The notes under the pieces are model-generated. The model worked only from the letters and a program-made list of their open reading frames with translations, made no database searches and was not told the DNA's origin. A stretch of DNA of 42,931 nucleotides, from assembly GCA_015654535.1 (NCBI GenBank), contig JAATGU010000153.1, positions 1 to 42,931 of the forward strand, given 5' to 3'. Of this stretch, positions 30,192 through 38,868 are shown one piece after another. The translations under genes and the position numbers were made by a program. Source of the stretch: Bacteroidales bacterium. GTDB taxonomy: Bacteria > Bacteroidota > Bacteroidia > Bacteroidales > Bacteroidaceae. The stretch's first letter is position 1; every line of letters begins with the position of its first letter.

Positions 30192-30485
30192 TTATCTAAT
30201 AATAATAATAGCTGATTTTTTATTATTCAATTTTTGAACCGTCACTATATAACTTCCGGCTGATAAATTATACGAAAAAGTGGTGCCCTTACCTATTCCC
30301 GAATAAATCAGTTGTCCGTTCACACTGTATATAGTAACAACGCTATCAACTTCCAGATTATCCACCTGTACAGAATTGCCATTCGTATAAATATTCACAG
30401 ATTTTATACTATTCAGATCAATGCCCGTAAGTGTAATTTTCGAAGCTATAAATGTCTTTTCAGCGTCCTTAAGTGTAGCAAGCAT
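30192..30485 (-). CDS. Orphan T9SS-type sorting domain, probable gene remnant
   Basis: This 97-residue frame has no signal peptide and no other domain. Residues about 30-97 (VNIYTNGNSVQVDNLEVDS, VVTIYSVNGQLIYSG, LSAGSYIVTVQK) match the T9SS type A C-terminal sorting domain pattern (NxxxVDN, xxIYSVNGQ, GSYIVxV). It starts 17 bases after the stop of the BNR_4 protein gene, which already ends in its own complete sorting domain, so this is not its frameshifted tail. Without a signal peptide it cannot reach the periplasm. It is most simply the end of a deleted secreted protein; a real small protein is the alternative. The reading frame itself is clear. Confidence 0.5.
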   Translation of the reverse strand: MLATLKDAEKTFIASKITLTGIDLNSIKSVNIYTNGNSVQVDNLEVDSVVTIYSVNGQLIYSGIGKGTTFSYNLSAGSYIVTVQKLNNKKSAIIIIR

Positions 30486-30502
30486 TTTGATACCTACATT
30501 AA

Positions 30503-33301
30503 TTACAACTTGATGAGTTTACTTGTCTTAATCTCTTTGTTCTGTATTACCTGTATGAAATAAACTCCTTTTTCCAGATTGCCGCCAAGTACGCAACTAT
30601 TCTCACCTCTTCCACTTTTAATCAATTTACCGTTAGTACTAAAGACAAAGTATTCGAAAGCGTCGTTTGCTTTCAAAGTAAAGGTTGATTTAAAAGGATT
30701 CGGATAACATTGTATGTTTGCTTCATCTTTAGTTGAAATTATAGCAGAAGGTATTTTCACCTCTACGCTGTAAAGCAATGCAAGAGGCACGATCTCTCTC
30801 ATTTGGCTTTTGCTACTCCATTCTAACTTGGTTGCAGCAGAAGATGTTTTAATCACAATCTCATATTTGTGCGTGGGAAGCAGTTTCAAAGTTGTCTGAA
30901 ATTCTGTTGGAGATGAAATGTTTCCTATTGAAATCACTTGTTTGCCATTTACCCACATCGTTGTATTACCAGACGCAGTCAAATATAATTCATAAGCCTC
31001 CGCATATTGTGTTTCAAGAACGCCGGAGCTGATAATACTATCATTGTATAATTTCACATTCAATCCATTGCCGGTACCGGGTTTCATGTTATCCAACAAA
31101 TAATAAGGAACCATAATTGCTCCTCCTTTTTTTGCGAATACAAAAGAAAGCACATTTTCCTTAAGTAATAACTCACGGTCAATCAGCCCTTCATTAATAA
31201 TCGTTCCACTTTCAGTTAAATCCATCGCGTTCCAAACTTGCCATTTATCGGCAGCTTTTGCGCAATACACCCGATAGCCGGCTCCAACCACGTAAAGGTT
31301 ATCATTTCTATCCACCGCTATTTGACTTCTGTTGCGGGTAGAAGGGGCAATCATGTCACTTTGCCATGTTCCGTTTTCATCCTGATAAATATGATGTAAC
31401 TCTCCGTTATTAATACGGGAATCCCAGAATCCAGTGTTTGCAACTCCTTCGGGTATATAAGATTGTAAAATGTGAATTTTGCCTTTGCTGTCAACCGTTT
31501 GTGATTCCTGATTAATCAGACCGCGATTCGTACTCATCGGCATCACAATTAATCCAGGTGAAGTTAAGGTTACAGGAGAGGACTCAACGGTACCGATTTT
31601 GGTACCTGCCGCATTATTCCAGGTACGTCCATCGTCATCACTATAAATGTAGCAGATGTCATGATTAGTCTGTGCATCGGGAGTTTGGCGCCATACCCAT
31701 GACACATGCAATCTACCTTGTGGATCGTAATGAATACCATTGATATATGGATTTTCACTGACAGATACTCCGTTGGCATACTGACCGATAGACGTCCATT
31801 TTCCGGTAGAGGCTTTATATTCCCATAATAAATTATTACCGTTACCGCTTGATCTTAAACGACATTCATACAGCATGTCTCCGTTGGGCTTTTGAACGAA
31901 ACGGGGATAAGTGACCATACTGATTGAAGAGCCTTCAACCAAGTAATCTCTTACCGCTTTGAATGAAGCAGGTAACCAATCCGCTGAATCAGGATTATTG
32001 GCTATACCGGGTACTGACATCCGATAATGCAAGGTGTTGCCATGGTGGTCGAACGCCAAGTGCATAGTCCCGTCATTTTCACAAATGCCCAACGAAATAT
32101 CGTAGTGACCATCGCTAAGGTGACCGGAGGATGTAGTATAATCGGGAAGCTCTAATGGCTCCCATGTTCCTTCCGGCATTTTTTTACGGGAAATACAAAC
32201 ATGAAAAGCGGGAGTCCAGTACACCACATATTGATATCCTTTATAAGTAGTGATGGCATTTTGTTGGAACGAAACAAAATTTGTGCCATCTGAGGTTCCA
32301 CTACCATTACCTCCGGTGGTGGTGACGATGTCAATTGGCAATTTCGCATTGTTGATTACTATAAATTTAGAGGGATCAACGATCAGTTTACCGGGTATTG
32401 AAGAGGTGGTGGGTACAATTACACTGTCATTAAGGGTAAAGTTATTGCAGCTCATGTGCAACTCGTTCCCTTGAGCAATGCCCGACGGAATATCGCAGGT
32501 CACCCAGAAGTAGTTCATTCCACTACTTAAACTATAATCCAATGGCACATCGAAAGTTTCCGTGGTTGGCGCACTTAGTGTTTTTACCAGATTGGTTGCA
32601 CTAAATGAGGCTTCGGAATTAACATAAATCTTGATGTTAAAGTTATTCGACAAAGAGGTGGTTCCAGCCGCAGAGAGATTCAGATTTTTCAGAGATAAGG
32701 CATTTTCCTGATTTTTTGTTTTGATCGCCAGTGACATCAAAACATTGTTCGTTGTATTGGTGTTTACATACCTAGTATTATAGGTTGCCACGGACTGTAT
32801 ATATTTCATATCCACGGAAGCGTTTGGAACAAAATATATCTTCCAATAATGCTTTACGTCAGTGCTGGTTTTATCCGAATAAACCACCGCGTTCACCGTA
32901 CTATCATCTGTTCCTAAGAACTTACTGTTATCCAGACACTGAAATTTCACCTGTGTTTCATCTACAGTAACCACTCTGAACCTTGCGACATTTATACTTG
33001 GATCGGTTCCCCAGGCAGTGTCGTAACTACCTGATTTAATCAGATAACGACCGGTAGAAATCTGCTGGATGTTGTACACATCCACACTATTTTCAACAAG
33101 GACAAATTTAAATTGCTGATCACTGTCACTAGACGGAAGCAGTATTTGCGCGTTACTCCCTCCACTTCCCAAATAATAACCGCTGGAATGGACAATATTA
33201 TATACTTTACCATTTTCAGGAACAAGAACCGTTTGGGCATACATGTACATTGGGACTAACATATATATCAATATTGCAAGTAAATTTTTAATTCTTTTCA
33301 T
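30503..33301 (-). CDS. BNR_4 beta-propeller enzyme with ricin-like, PA14-like and T9SS domains
   Basis: The 932-residue secreted protein reads in order: signal peptide (1-22), ricin-type beta-trefoil-like module (about 28-158), Ig-like domain as found before sialidase propellers (about 160-300), BNR_4 propeller (about 330-740), PA14-like binding module (about 755-850, WVNGKQVISIG then TKLEWSSKSQ) and T9SS sorting domain (about 860-932). The propeller has the family signature DGHYDISLG then GTMHLAFDHHGN (H399, H419, H420). BNR_4 folds occur in lyases of PL24/PL25 and in rhamnosidases such as GH145 that cut Rha-GlcA ends of arabinogalactan. The class (lyase or hydrolase) cannot be settled here. 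It lies between the DUF6057 gene and the orphan sorting domain. Confidence 0.75.
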   Translation of the reverse strand: MKRIKNLLAILIYMLVPMYMYAQTVLVPENGKVYNIVHSSGYYLGSGGSNAQILLPSSDSDQQFKFVLVENSVDVYNIQQISTGRYLIKSGSYDTAWGTDPSINVARFRVVTVDETQVKFQCLDNSKFLGTDDSTVNAVVYSDKTSTDVKHYWKIYFVPNASVDMKYIQSVATYNTRYVNTNTTNNVLMSLAIKTKNQENALSLKNLNLSAAGTTSLSNNFNIKIYVNSEASFSATNLVKTLSAPTTETFDVPLDYSLSSGMNYFWVTCDIPSGIAQGNELHMSCNNFTLNDSVIVPTTSSIPGKLIVDPSKFIVINNAKLPIDIVTTTGGNGSGTSDGTNFVSFQQNAITTYKGYQYVVYWTPAFHVCISRKKMPEGTWEPLELPDYTTSSGHLSDGHYDISLGICENDGTMHLAFDHHGNTLHYRMSVPGIANNPDSADWLPASFKAVRDYLVEGSSISMVTYPRFVQKPNGDMLYECRLRSSGNGNNLLWEYKASTGKWTSIGQYANGVSVSENPYINGIHYDPQGRLHVSWVWRQTPDAQTNHDICYIYSDDDGRTWNNAAGTKIGTVESSPVTLTSPGLIVMPMSTNRGLINQESQTVDSKGKIHILQSYIPEGVANTGFWDSRINNGELHHIYQDENGTWQSDMIAPSTRNRSQIAVDRNDNLYVVGAGYRVYCAKAADKWQVWNAMDLTESGTIINEGLIDRELLLKENVLSFVFAKKGGAIMVPYYLLDNMKPGTGNGLNVKLYNDSIISSGVLETQYAEAYELYLTASGNTTMWVNGKQVISIGNISSPTEFQTTLKLLPTHKYEIVIKTSSAATKLEWSSKSQMREIVPLALLYSVEVKIPSAIISTKDEANIQCYPNPFKSTFTLKANDAFEYFVFSTNGKLIKSGRGENSCVLGGNLEKGVYFIQVIQNKEIKTSKLIKL

Positions 33302-33345
33302 GTATTTTAATATTTAATAATAAAGCAAATAAATATTTATTTTTC

Positions 33346-35232
33346 TCACGTAGTTTTCAGACCTTTCACAAAAAAGTAATAGTACCAAAAAGTTTTTCCG
33401 AATGTTGGAGCAAAATAAGCTTTTGATGTTTCTTCCGGGACGTTACTATACTGTTGTGACATCGTTATCAACTGTTGAAAATCTTTCAAGACCTGAGAAT
33501 TAAACTTTAGGCCTCGTACATCCACTTTTCGTTCCAGATAGGAATAAAGAAGAGCAGCCTCCTGATAATGTACCGGAATTCTATCATGTGTTCTTGCATA
33601 TAGAAAGAATCTTGGCCAGAATAAATCAATACTTTTTAATATCAGACTGCATTGTAATGACAACTCTACAAGTTCTGGCGGGCCACCCTGCGAATAACCT
33701 AAACTATTCAGTAAGTAAGATTCTAGCAAACCACCATCCCCATCCAGAAGATCATCATACGCCATGAGAGGGCGAATAGCCTTAAATTCAGTATTTCTTT
33801 CCATTAAATCAGGATGATCAATCTGTTTTTGATATTCTAAAGCCAACGATTTATAAAAGAATGTTTTTTTCAATACATCATTATATTTTTGAGCCAGAAT
33901 AAATTCCTTATTCAACAAAGAACATTTAACCATGTATTTGAGATATTCCACTTTCATCCCGTATTCTACATTATCTTCCATACACCATCGGTAGCAATAA
34001 TTTACTTTACCATTTTGAAAATATAAAGGTTTACCACCTATTTGCATTAATTGAGTACTTAAATACTGTTTTTTGAATGGTTTTGCTCCATTTCTATAGG
34101 AGAACATTTTGTCTCCTGCTATATGTAATTTTTGTAAGGCCAAGTTTGTATCCATCACAATCAAACGGGTAGGTTCTCCTTCTAAACGGTTGGCAAGATT
34201 TAAAACCTCGTTCCAATTGTTATCAAATATAGCCAAATCCATAGCCATTTCTGTTTGGAAATTCTCATCTTCAAAAGAATAGTTATATAAACCATAAAAA
34301 GAAAAGAAATAAATAACCGTTAGGAGAAATTCAGTAAATAAGTTGGTTTCTTTTTTAAAGTTTATGAAAGATATAAAAGAAAATAATAATAAAGAGACAA
34401 ATAACGCAAGGAAAGGAAGCCACAGTTCTTTTTCATTATCAGTAAAGTTTATGGCTGGTAGCCCCGCTGTGTATAGGTTTTGAAAAGGCATTTGAGTATA
34501 ATAATATTGATAATAACCCAAAGGCACAATAACAATAAATAAAAGTCCTGCTACCATTGGAAAGAGACGCACACGATCTTTCTCTTTTTGGAAAGACAGT
34601 CCCTCATAAATACAAAATAACAAGGCACCCATTAATGCATAAAAACCAAGAAATGGATAAAGCAGAAGGATAAATAAGGAAATAATAACCAAGCGTGTTA
34701 TCCACGAGGCTATTTTTTTATAGATTCCTAAAGAGGCTAAAATTATCACAACTCCAAGCAGATTTGAATAAACATATCCCGGAGATTTCAACGTAAATAT
34801 TAAATAACCAAGTTCGGTAAGAGACAATAAAAGCGCGAAAGAAGGGATAAAAGTCAAAGCATACTGTTTTTTAGGTATATTAAATGACTTCAAAGTTAAA
34901 AATTGGACAAGAAGGAGTAATAAAATAAAGATTGAACTACCTAACCACGGATAATAGAAGAACTGAGTTAAGAAAGTTCCCAAATAAACTAATAAACCTC
35001 CGGCTACCTTCATCTGTTCGACAAAAAAAAGTTGTGTCGGGAGAAATAAAGACAAGTCTTGTATTTTTATTAATAAATTCTTGTTATGAACGGGCAAATA
35101 ATAAAAGGCGACCAAAACAAAAAAAACGAGGAATCCATCATTCAAATATCGCAATAATTTGTTAGCATCAACCAGATGCGAAGTCTTTCCTTTTCCTCTT
35201 TTTGGAGATTTTTTAATCGTTTTATTTTTCAT
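33346..35232 (-). CDS. DUF6057 family multi-pass membrane protein
   Basis: The 628-residue product starts with a basic cytoplasmic stretch (KNKTIKKSPKRGKGK) and has about ten hydrophobic segments between residues 30 and 330, then a soluble domain of about 290 residues with a helical, TPR-like pattern (FDNNWNEVLNLANRLEG, YNDVLKKTFFYKSLALEYQ). It resembles the DUF6057 proteins found in Bacteroidetes, often beside glycan genes. No catalytic motif was recognised. It has no sorting tail and should stay in the inner membrane, unlike all its neighbours in this operon. A role in export, modification or sensing linked to the PUL is possible, but the function is unknown. Confidence 0.65.
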   Translation of the reverse strand: MKNKTIKKSPKRGKGKTSHLVDANKLLRYLNDGFLVFFVLVAFYYLPVHNKNLLIKIQDLSLFLPTQLFFVEQMKVAGGLLVYLGTFLTQFFYYPWLGSSIFILLLLLVQFLTLKSFNIPKKQYALTFIPSFALLLSLTELGYLIFTLKSPGYVYSNLLGVVIILASLGIYKKIASWITRLVIISLFILLLYPFLGFYALMGALLFCIYEGLSFQKEKDRVRLFPMVAGLLFIVIVPLGYYQYYYTQMPFQNLYTAGLPAINFTDNEKELWLPFLALFVSLLLFSFISFINFKKETNLFTEFLLTVIYFFSFYGLYNYSFEDENFQTEMAMDLAIFDNNWNEVLNLANRLEGEPTRLIVMDTNLALQKLHIAGDKMFSYRNGAKPFKKQYLSTQLMQIGGKPLYFQNGKVNYCYRWCMEDNVEYGMKVEYLKYMVKCSLLNKEFILAQKYNDVLKKTFFYKSLALEYQKQIDHPDLMERNTEFKAIRPLMAYDDLLDGDGGLLESYLLNSLGYSQGGPPELVELSLQCSLILKSIDLFWPRFFLYARTHDRIPVHYQEAALLYSYLERKVDVRGLKFNSQVLKDFQQLITMSQQYSNVPEETSKAYFAPTFGKTFWYYYFFVKGLKTT

Positions 35233-35311
35233 TTTCTTAAAGCATAAATGACAGCAATTTTTTCAACTTTATATATTGAGATATATAATACAATCTATAA
35301 GTTTTATAAAT

Positions 35312-35350
35312 CTACAGGGCACAAGTTCTAACAATCTATATGCCCTGTGG
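35312..35350. other. Intercistronic stem-loop upstream of the DUF6057 gene
   Basis: ACAGGGCA (35314-35321) and TGCCCTGT (35341-35348) pair perfectly, with one further outer pair after a mismatch and a 19-nt loop. There is no T run. It lies in the 140-base gap between the MucBP-repeat protein and the DUF6057 gene, which otherwise shows no recognisable signal. Confidence 0.45.
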
Positions 35351-35372
35351 ATTTAAGCACTATTTAATTGGT

Positions 35373-38300
35373 TTATAAAATTACTTCTTTAGTAATAGAT
35401 TGACCGTTTTGAACTACTTTCACCAGATATACACCTGAAGGAAGATTGGCGTTTATCACTTTGTGATTTCTTCCACTTTCAAAAGTCGCTTCTTCTTTTG
35501 AAAGAAGAGCACCTTGTGTGTTATAAATTGAAAATTCCACCGCGGATGTTGCAGGCAAATCGAAATCTATAATAATTTTTTTATCGGAACAATATATATT
35601 ATTAATTAATTGCGAATTGTTTATGGCAGTAATCAATTTTGTAAATTTAAGCACAATATTAGCATTACCTGCCACTACGACTACATTGTCTGTTGAAGTG
35701 GTATCGTAGTTGTAAAGTGAACCATTAACAGTAATATCGGCTTTATCAGAGGTAAGAGCTGTATAAGTAGTACCGGCGGTTAAATCGGTAGAAACCACTC
35801 TGTCAGGTTGAATTGAATTACCTGATTGATCCTGATACTTAACCGTTACCGTAGGAGCGACAAATTTAAGAACAATATTCGCATTGCCAGCTATAACCAC
35901 CACCGTGTCAACCGAAGTAACATCGTAAGCATAATTCACATCACCCACTGTAATACCCGCTTTATCAGATGCAAGAGCAGTATAAGTAGCCCCAGCAATT
36001 AAATCGGTAGAAACTATTCTGTCCGGTTGAATTGAATTACCTGATTGATCCTGATACTTAATCGTTACTTTAGGGGCCACTGAAAATTTAAGAATGATCG
36101 TTGAATTTCCTTCAGCCACTACTACCGTATCAATCGAAGTGACATCATAAACATAATTCACATCACCCACTGTAATTCCTGCTTTATCAGATGCAAGAGC
36201 CTTATAAGTAGCTCCAACCGTTAAATCCGCCGTAACTACTCTGTCAGGTTGAATTGATTTGCCTGATTGATCCTGATATTCAATCGTTACCGTAGTAGCT
36301 TTCAACGTAAGATCATCAAGATATAAATTAAAATTAGTTGACGCGGTAATGGCATCAGCCGTTTTCTCAAAAACAAGGTAGCAACTATCAGCAGGAGCAA
36401 CAAATATAATTGTTCCTGTTAAAACAGGTTGAGAAGGTGTCAGATCTGCCGGAGGTGTAGTCTTGAAAAGAGTAGTACTACCTACTAATGCAGCGGTTGA
36501 ATCAACGTTTGCAGTTAAAGCCACATACACATTTGTTGTTGCGGTTGCAGCATTCGAACCATCTTGTTTATAGTTAAAATTCAATCGGTACTGTGCTCCC
36601 GGGATCAATGCAGTCAGTTTATGGCTAATAGAAGCATAAGAAGCCGCATCGCCATTAAAACGGACAAGGAAACTCTTTGCTCCGGTTGACTGATATGAAT
36701 TAGTAACCCGGGAGTTTGAACTGCCACCGAGTGTCCGTGCAGGGCTACTTATCCATTTTCCGAAAGGAGCGCCATCTATAGCAGCGTATTCAAAACCACC
36801 GTCCATTATGTTGTTTTGAACCAGATCTGTAACTTTAACTAATTTAAACTGACCATTAGCATTCGTATTCGTTTTGTCACAATACAAGAGAGATAAATCC
36901 GTGATGGCATCTGATGCAAGATATGCGCTGGCACCAACTTTTAGACGAATACTATCGGCAGTGAAACCGTTTATTAACCATTCTGAACTTGTACCGTTAA
37001 TAGCTGTCTCGAAACTTGTCGTCCAATTACTGCCGGACAGTTTATTCAAATACATACCTGCATCATTTTTCAAATAATAGGTATCCACCTTACCTGATGT
37101 CTCAGAAACAAATGTGAAAATTTGAGAGCTTACTTTATCGACATTCATCACAACCGGCGAAGCGGTGGAATTTGCACCAATCGCTCTATTGGAAGTAGTT
37201 TGCATTATGTAATACTTCGCGCCGCTTTCGGGAACAAAAGGAGCAGTATAGGTTGCAACCACAGGGATACTTATAACTATACTACCCGCCGTGAACGTGA
37301 TATTACCCGTTACTGAAGTATTTCCGGCATAAGTAACAGTGATCGTTGTAGGAGCTGTCGTTGAAAAAGTCGAAGCCGATAATGTAATCCCATCAGGAGC
37401 AGTGATTGACGTTGTAACTGCCGGATCAATTATATTCGCATTTACAGTAATTGTTGCTGTACGTGAATAGGTGCCAAAACTTAAATTATTAACCGAAGTT
37501 TTAATGCTCTCAAGGAAAGAAGCGGTTACAGGAATATCAGTTTTTATACTACCACTTTTTAACTTAATCAGACTACCTGTGGGGATGGTGGTATGATAAT
37601 CTGAATACGTAAATGTAACGATCTCATTGGCACCAGATAATAATTCCGTTTTTGAAGCAGTGATTCCGGCAGGTACCTCAATTTCGATATTATCAGTCAA
37701 TAAATTCCCTAATATATTAACACCTGCGCTACGTTTATCAGCGTTGAGTGCTAAAGAAGGTATCGAGGGGTTGATTGAAGGTACATTTTCAATTAAGGTC
37801 AGATCATCAAGGTATAATTGAAGAGGATCACCTGCTTTTGCAAAAACAAGGTAGCAGTCACCACTACTTGGCGTAGTAAAAATAAGTTTATTTGAAATCG
37901 TTGTAGTTGTTGTTGCAGGCACAGTGGTTGTGTCTATAGGAGATATTGCGTTTAGGGTTGTGTCATTTGCTGAAGTTGTAATATAAGCATTTACAATTGG
38001 ACCTACCGTTAGTGTAGTAACCGTATTTTGTCTATAGTTAAAAGATAACTTATAGGTTTTCCCCGCGGTTACTAAAGAAGTTAGTTTATAACTAATCTTA
38101 TTATAGGAGGTTCCATCAGTCCAAAAACGAATAAGAAAGCTATTTGTTCCGGTAGATGCGTTCGCAACCGTATTATTTACCCTAGAATTTGAACCGCCAT
38201 TTCCCAATATTCTTGCCGGGAGACTTGTCCAGGTTCCAAGGGGAGCGCCCCCATTAAGCGCATTTTCAAAACCGCCGTCAATCACATTATTTTGAATCAG

Positions 38301-38801
38301 ATCGGTGGCAGCTATTAATTTAAATGCACTATTAGTATCTGAGGCAGTTCCTGTGGCAGTTAGAATAGAACCACTGGTTACAGCAGAAGAAGTTAAATAA
38401 TTATTCGTAGCCACACTTCCAACTTTTAGTCGGATTGCAGAGATTGCGCTACCTTCTAATGTCCACTCCGAACATAATCCATTGGTTGCATTCACAGCCG
38501 ATTCGTAAACGAGACCAGTAGCACCATTAATGTTGTTCAAATACAGACCGTCGTCATTCTTTAAATAATAGACATCGGTTTTTCCACTTACCGGAATAAA
38601 TTCAAAAGTTTGAGAGGATACCTTATCGGCATCCATCACAGCCGGTTGTGTAGAAGTACTGGCTCCTACCACTTTCGAAGACGTTAACGCAGTTTGCATA
38701 ATGTAATACTTAATGCCAGCGGTAGGCACAAAAGCCGCCTGTACGTTAGGCACAAAGGCCCATAACAGACACAATACTAATAAATAGAAAATTTTTTTCA
38801 T
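35373..38801 (-). CDS. Large secreted carbohydrate-binding protein: duplicated ricin-like/CBM unit, three MucBP-like repeats, T9SS tail
   Basis: The 1142-residue protein has a signal peptide (1-22). Residues about 23-345 hold a ricin-like module (GIKYYIMQTA, VYYLKNDDGLYLNN) and a jelly-roll binding module (VIDGGFENALNGGAPLG). The same unit is repeated at about 522-835 (AKYYIMQTTS, IMDGGFEYAAIDGAPFG). Ig-like domains lie between (345-520). Residues about 835-1052 are three tandem MucBP-like repeats of 73-74 residues (VxIxYQDQSGxSIQPDR), then a T9SS type A tail (about 1060-1142, ending GQSITKEVIL). No catalytic domain is seen. It should be a surface or released scaffold-like glycan binder. MucBP domains are best known from Gram-positive cell-wall proteins, so they are notable here. 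Confidence 0.78.
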   Translation of the reverse strand: MKKIFYLLVLCLLWAFVPNVQAAFVPTAGIKYYIMQTALTSSKVVGASTSTQPAVMDADKVSSQTFEFIPVSGKTDVYYLKNDDGLYLNNINGATGLVYESAVNATNGLCSEWTLEGSAISAIRLKVGSVATNNYLTSSAVTSGSILTATGTASDTNSAFKLIAATDLIQNNVIDGGFENALNGGAPLGTWTSLPARILGNGGSNSRVNNTVANASTGTNSFLIRFWTDGTSYNKISYKLTSLVTAGKTYKLSFNYRQNTVTTLTVGPIVNAYITTSANDTTLNAISPIDTTTVPATTTTTISNKLIFTTPSSGDCYLVFAKAGDPLQLYLDDLTLIENVPSINPSIPSLALNADKRSAGVNILGNLLTDNIEIEVPAGITASKTELLSGANEIVTFTYSDYHTTIPTGSLIKLKSGSIKTDIPVTASFLESIKTSVNNLSFGTYSRTATITVNANIIDPAVTTSITAPDGITLSASTFSTTAPTTITVTYAGNTSVTGNITFTAGSIVISIPVVATYTAPFVPESGAKYYIMQTTSNRAIGANSTASPVVMNVDKVSSQIFTFVSETSGKVDTYYLKNDAGMYLNKLSGSNWTTSFETAINGTSSEWLINGFTADSIRLKVGASAYLASDAITDLSLLYCDKTNTNANGQFKLVKVTDLVQNNIMDGGFEYAAIDGAPFGKWISSPARTLGGSSNSRVTNSYQSTGAKSFLVRFNGDAASYASISHKLTALIPGAQYRLNFNYKQDGSNAATATTNVYVALTANVDSTAALVGSTTLFKTTPPADLTPSQPVLTGTIIFVAPADSCYLVFEKTADAITASTNFNLYLDDLTLKATTVTIEYQDQSGKSIQPDRVVTADLTVGATYKALASDKAGITVGDVNYVYDVTSIDTVVVAEGNSTIILKFSVAPKVTIKYQDQSGNSIQPDRIVSTDLIAGATYTALASDKAGITVGDVNYAYDVTSVDTVVVIAGNANIVLKFVAPTVTVKYQDQSGNSIQPDRVVSTDLTAGTTYTALTSDKADITVNGSLYNYDTTSTDNVVVVAGNANIVLKFTKLITAINNSQLINNIYCSDKKIIIDFDLPATSAVEFSIYNTQGALLSKEEATFESGRNHKVINANLPSGVYLVKVVQNGQSITKEVIL
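35644..36297 (-). repeat. Three tandem coding repeats (MucBP-like domains)
   Basis: Three DNA units start at 35644, 35863 and 36085, with steps of 219 and 222 bases (73 and 74 codons). They share long near-identical stretches, for example around CCTGATTGATCCTGATA in all three. Similarity at the DNA level suggests recent duplication or gene conversion, with copy number open to change by recombination. Confidence 0.85.
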
Positions 38802-38868
38802 AATAAATAAAATTTAATGATTAATAAATAGATAATTTTAAAATCTCAAAAATTATATTCTTACGTAG

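Noticed and set aside
30192..30525. The 97-residue frame as the frameshifted end of the BNR_4 protein
   Set aside because: The BNR_4 protein already ends in a complete sorting domain (about residues 860-932) and a stop, and the other frame is closed by a TAA at its upstream end.
35644..36297. The tandem DNA repeats as a non-coding satellite or mobile element
   Set aside because: Repeat steps are multiples of three, the frame is intact through all units and they encode protein domains.
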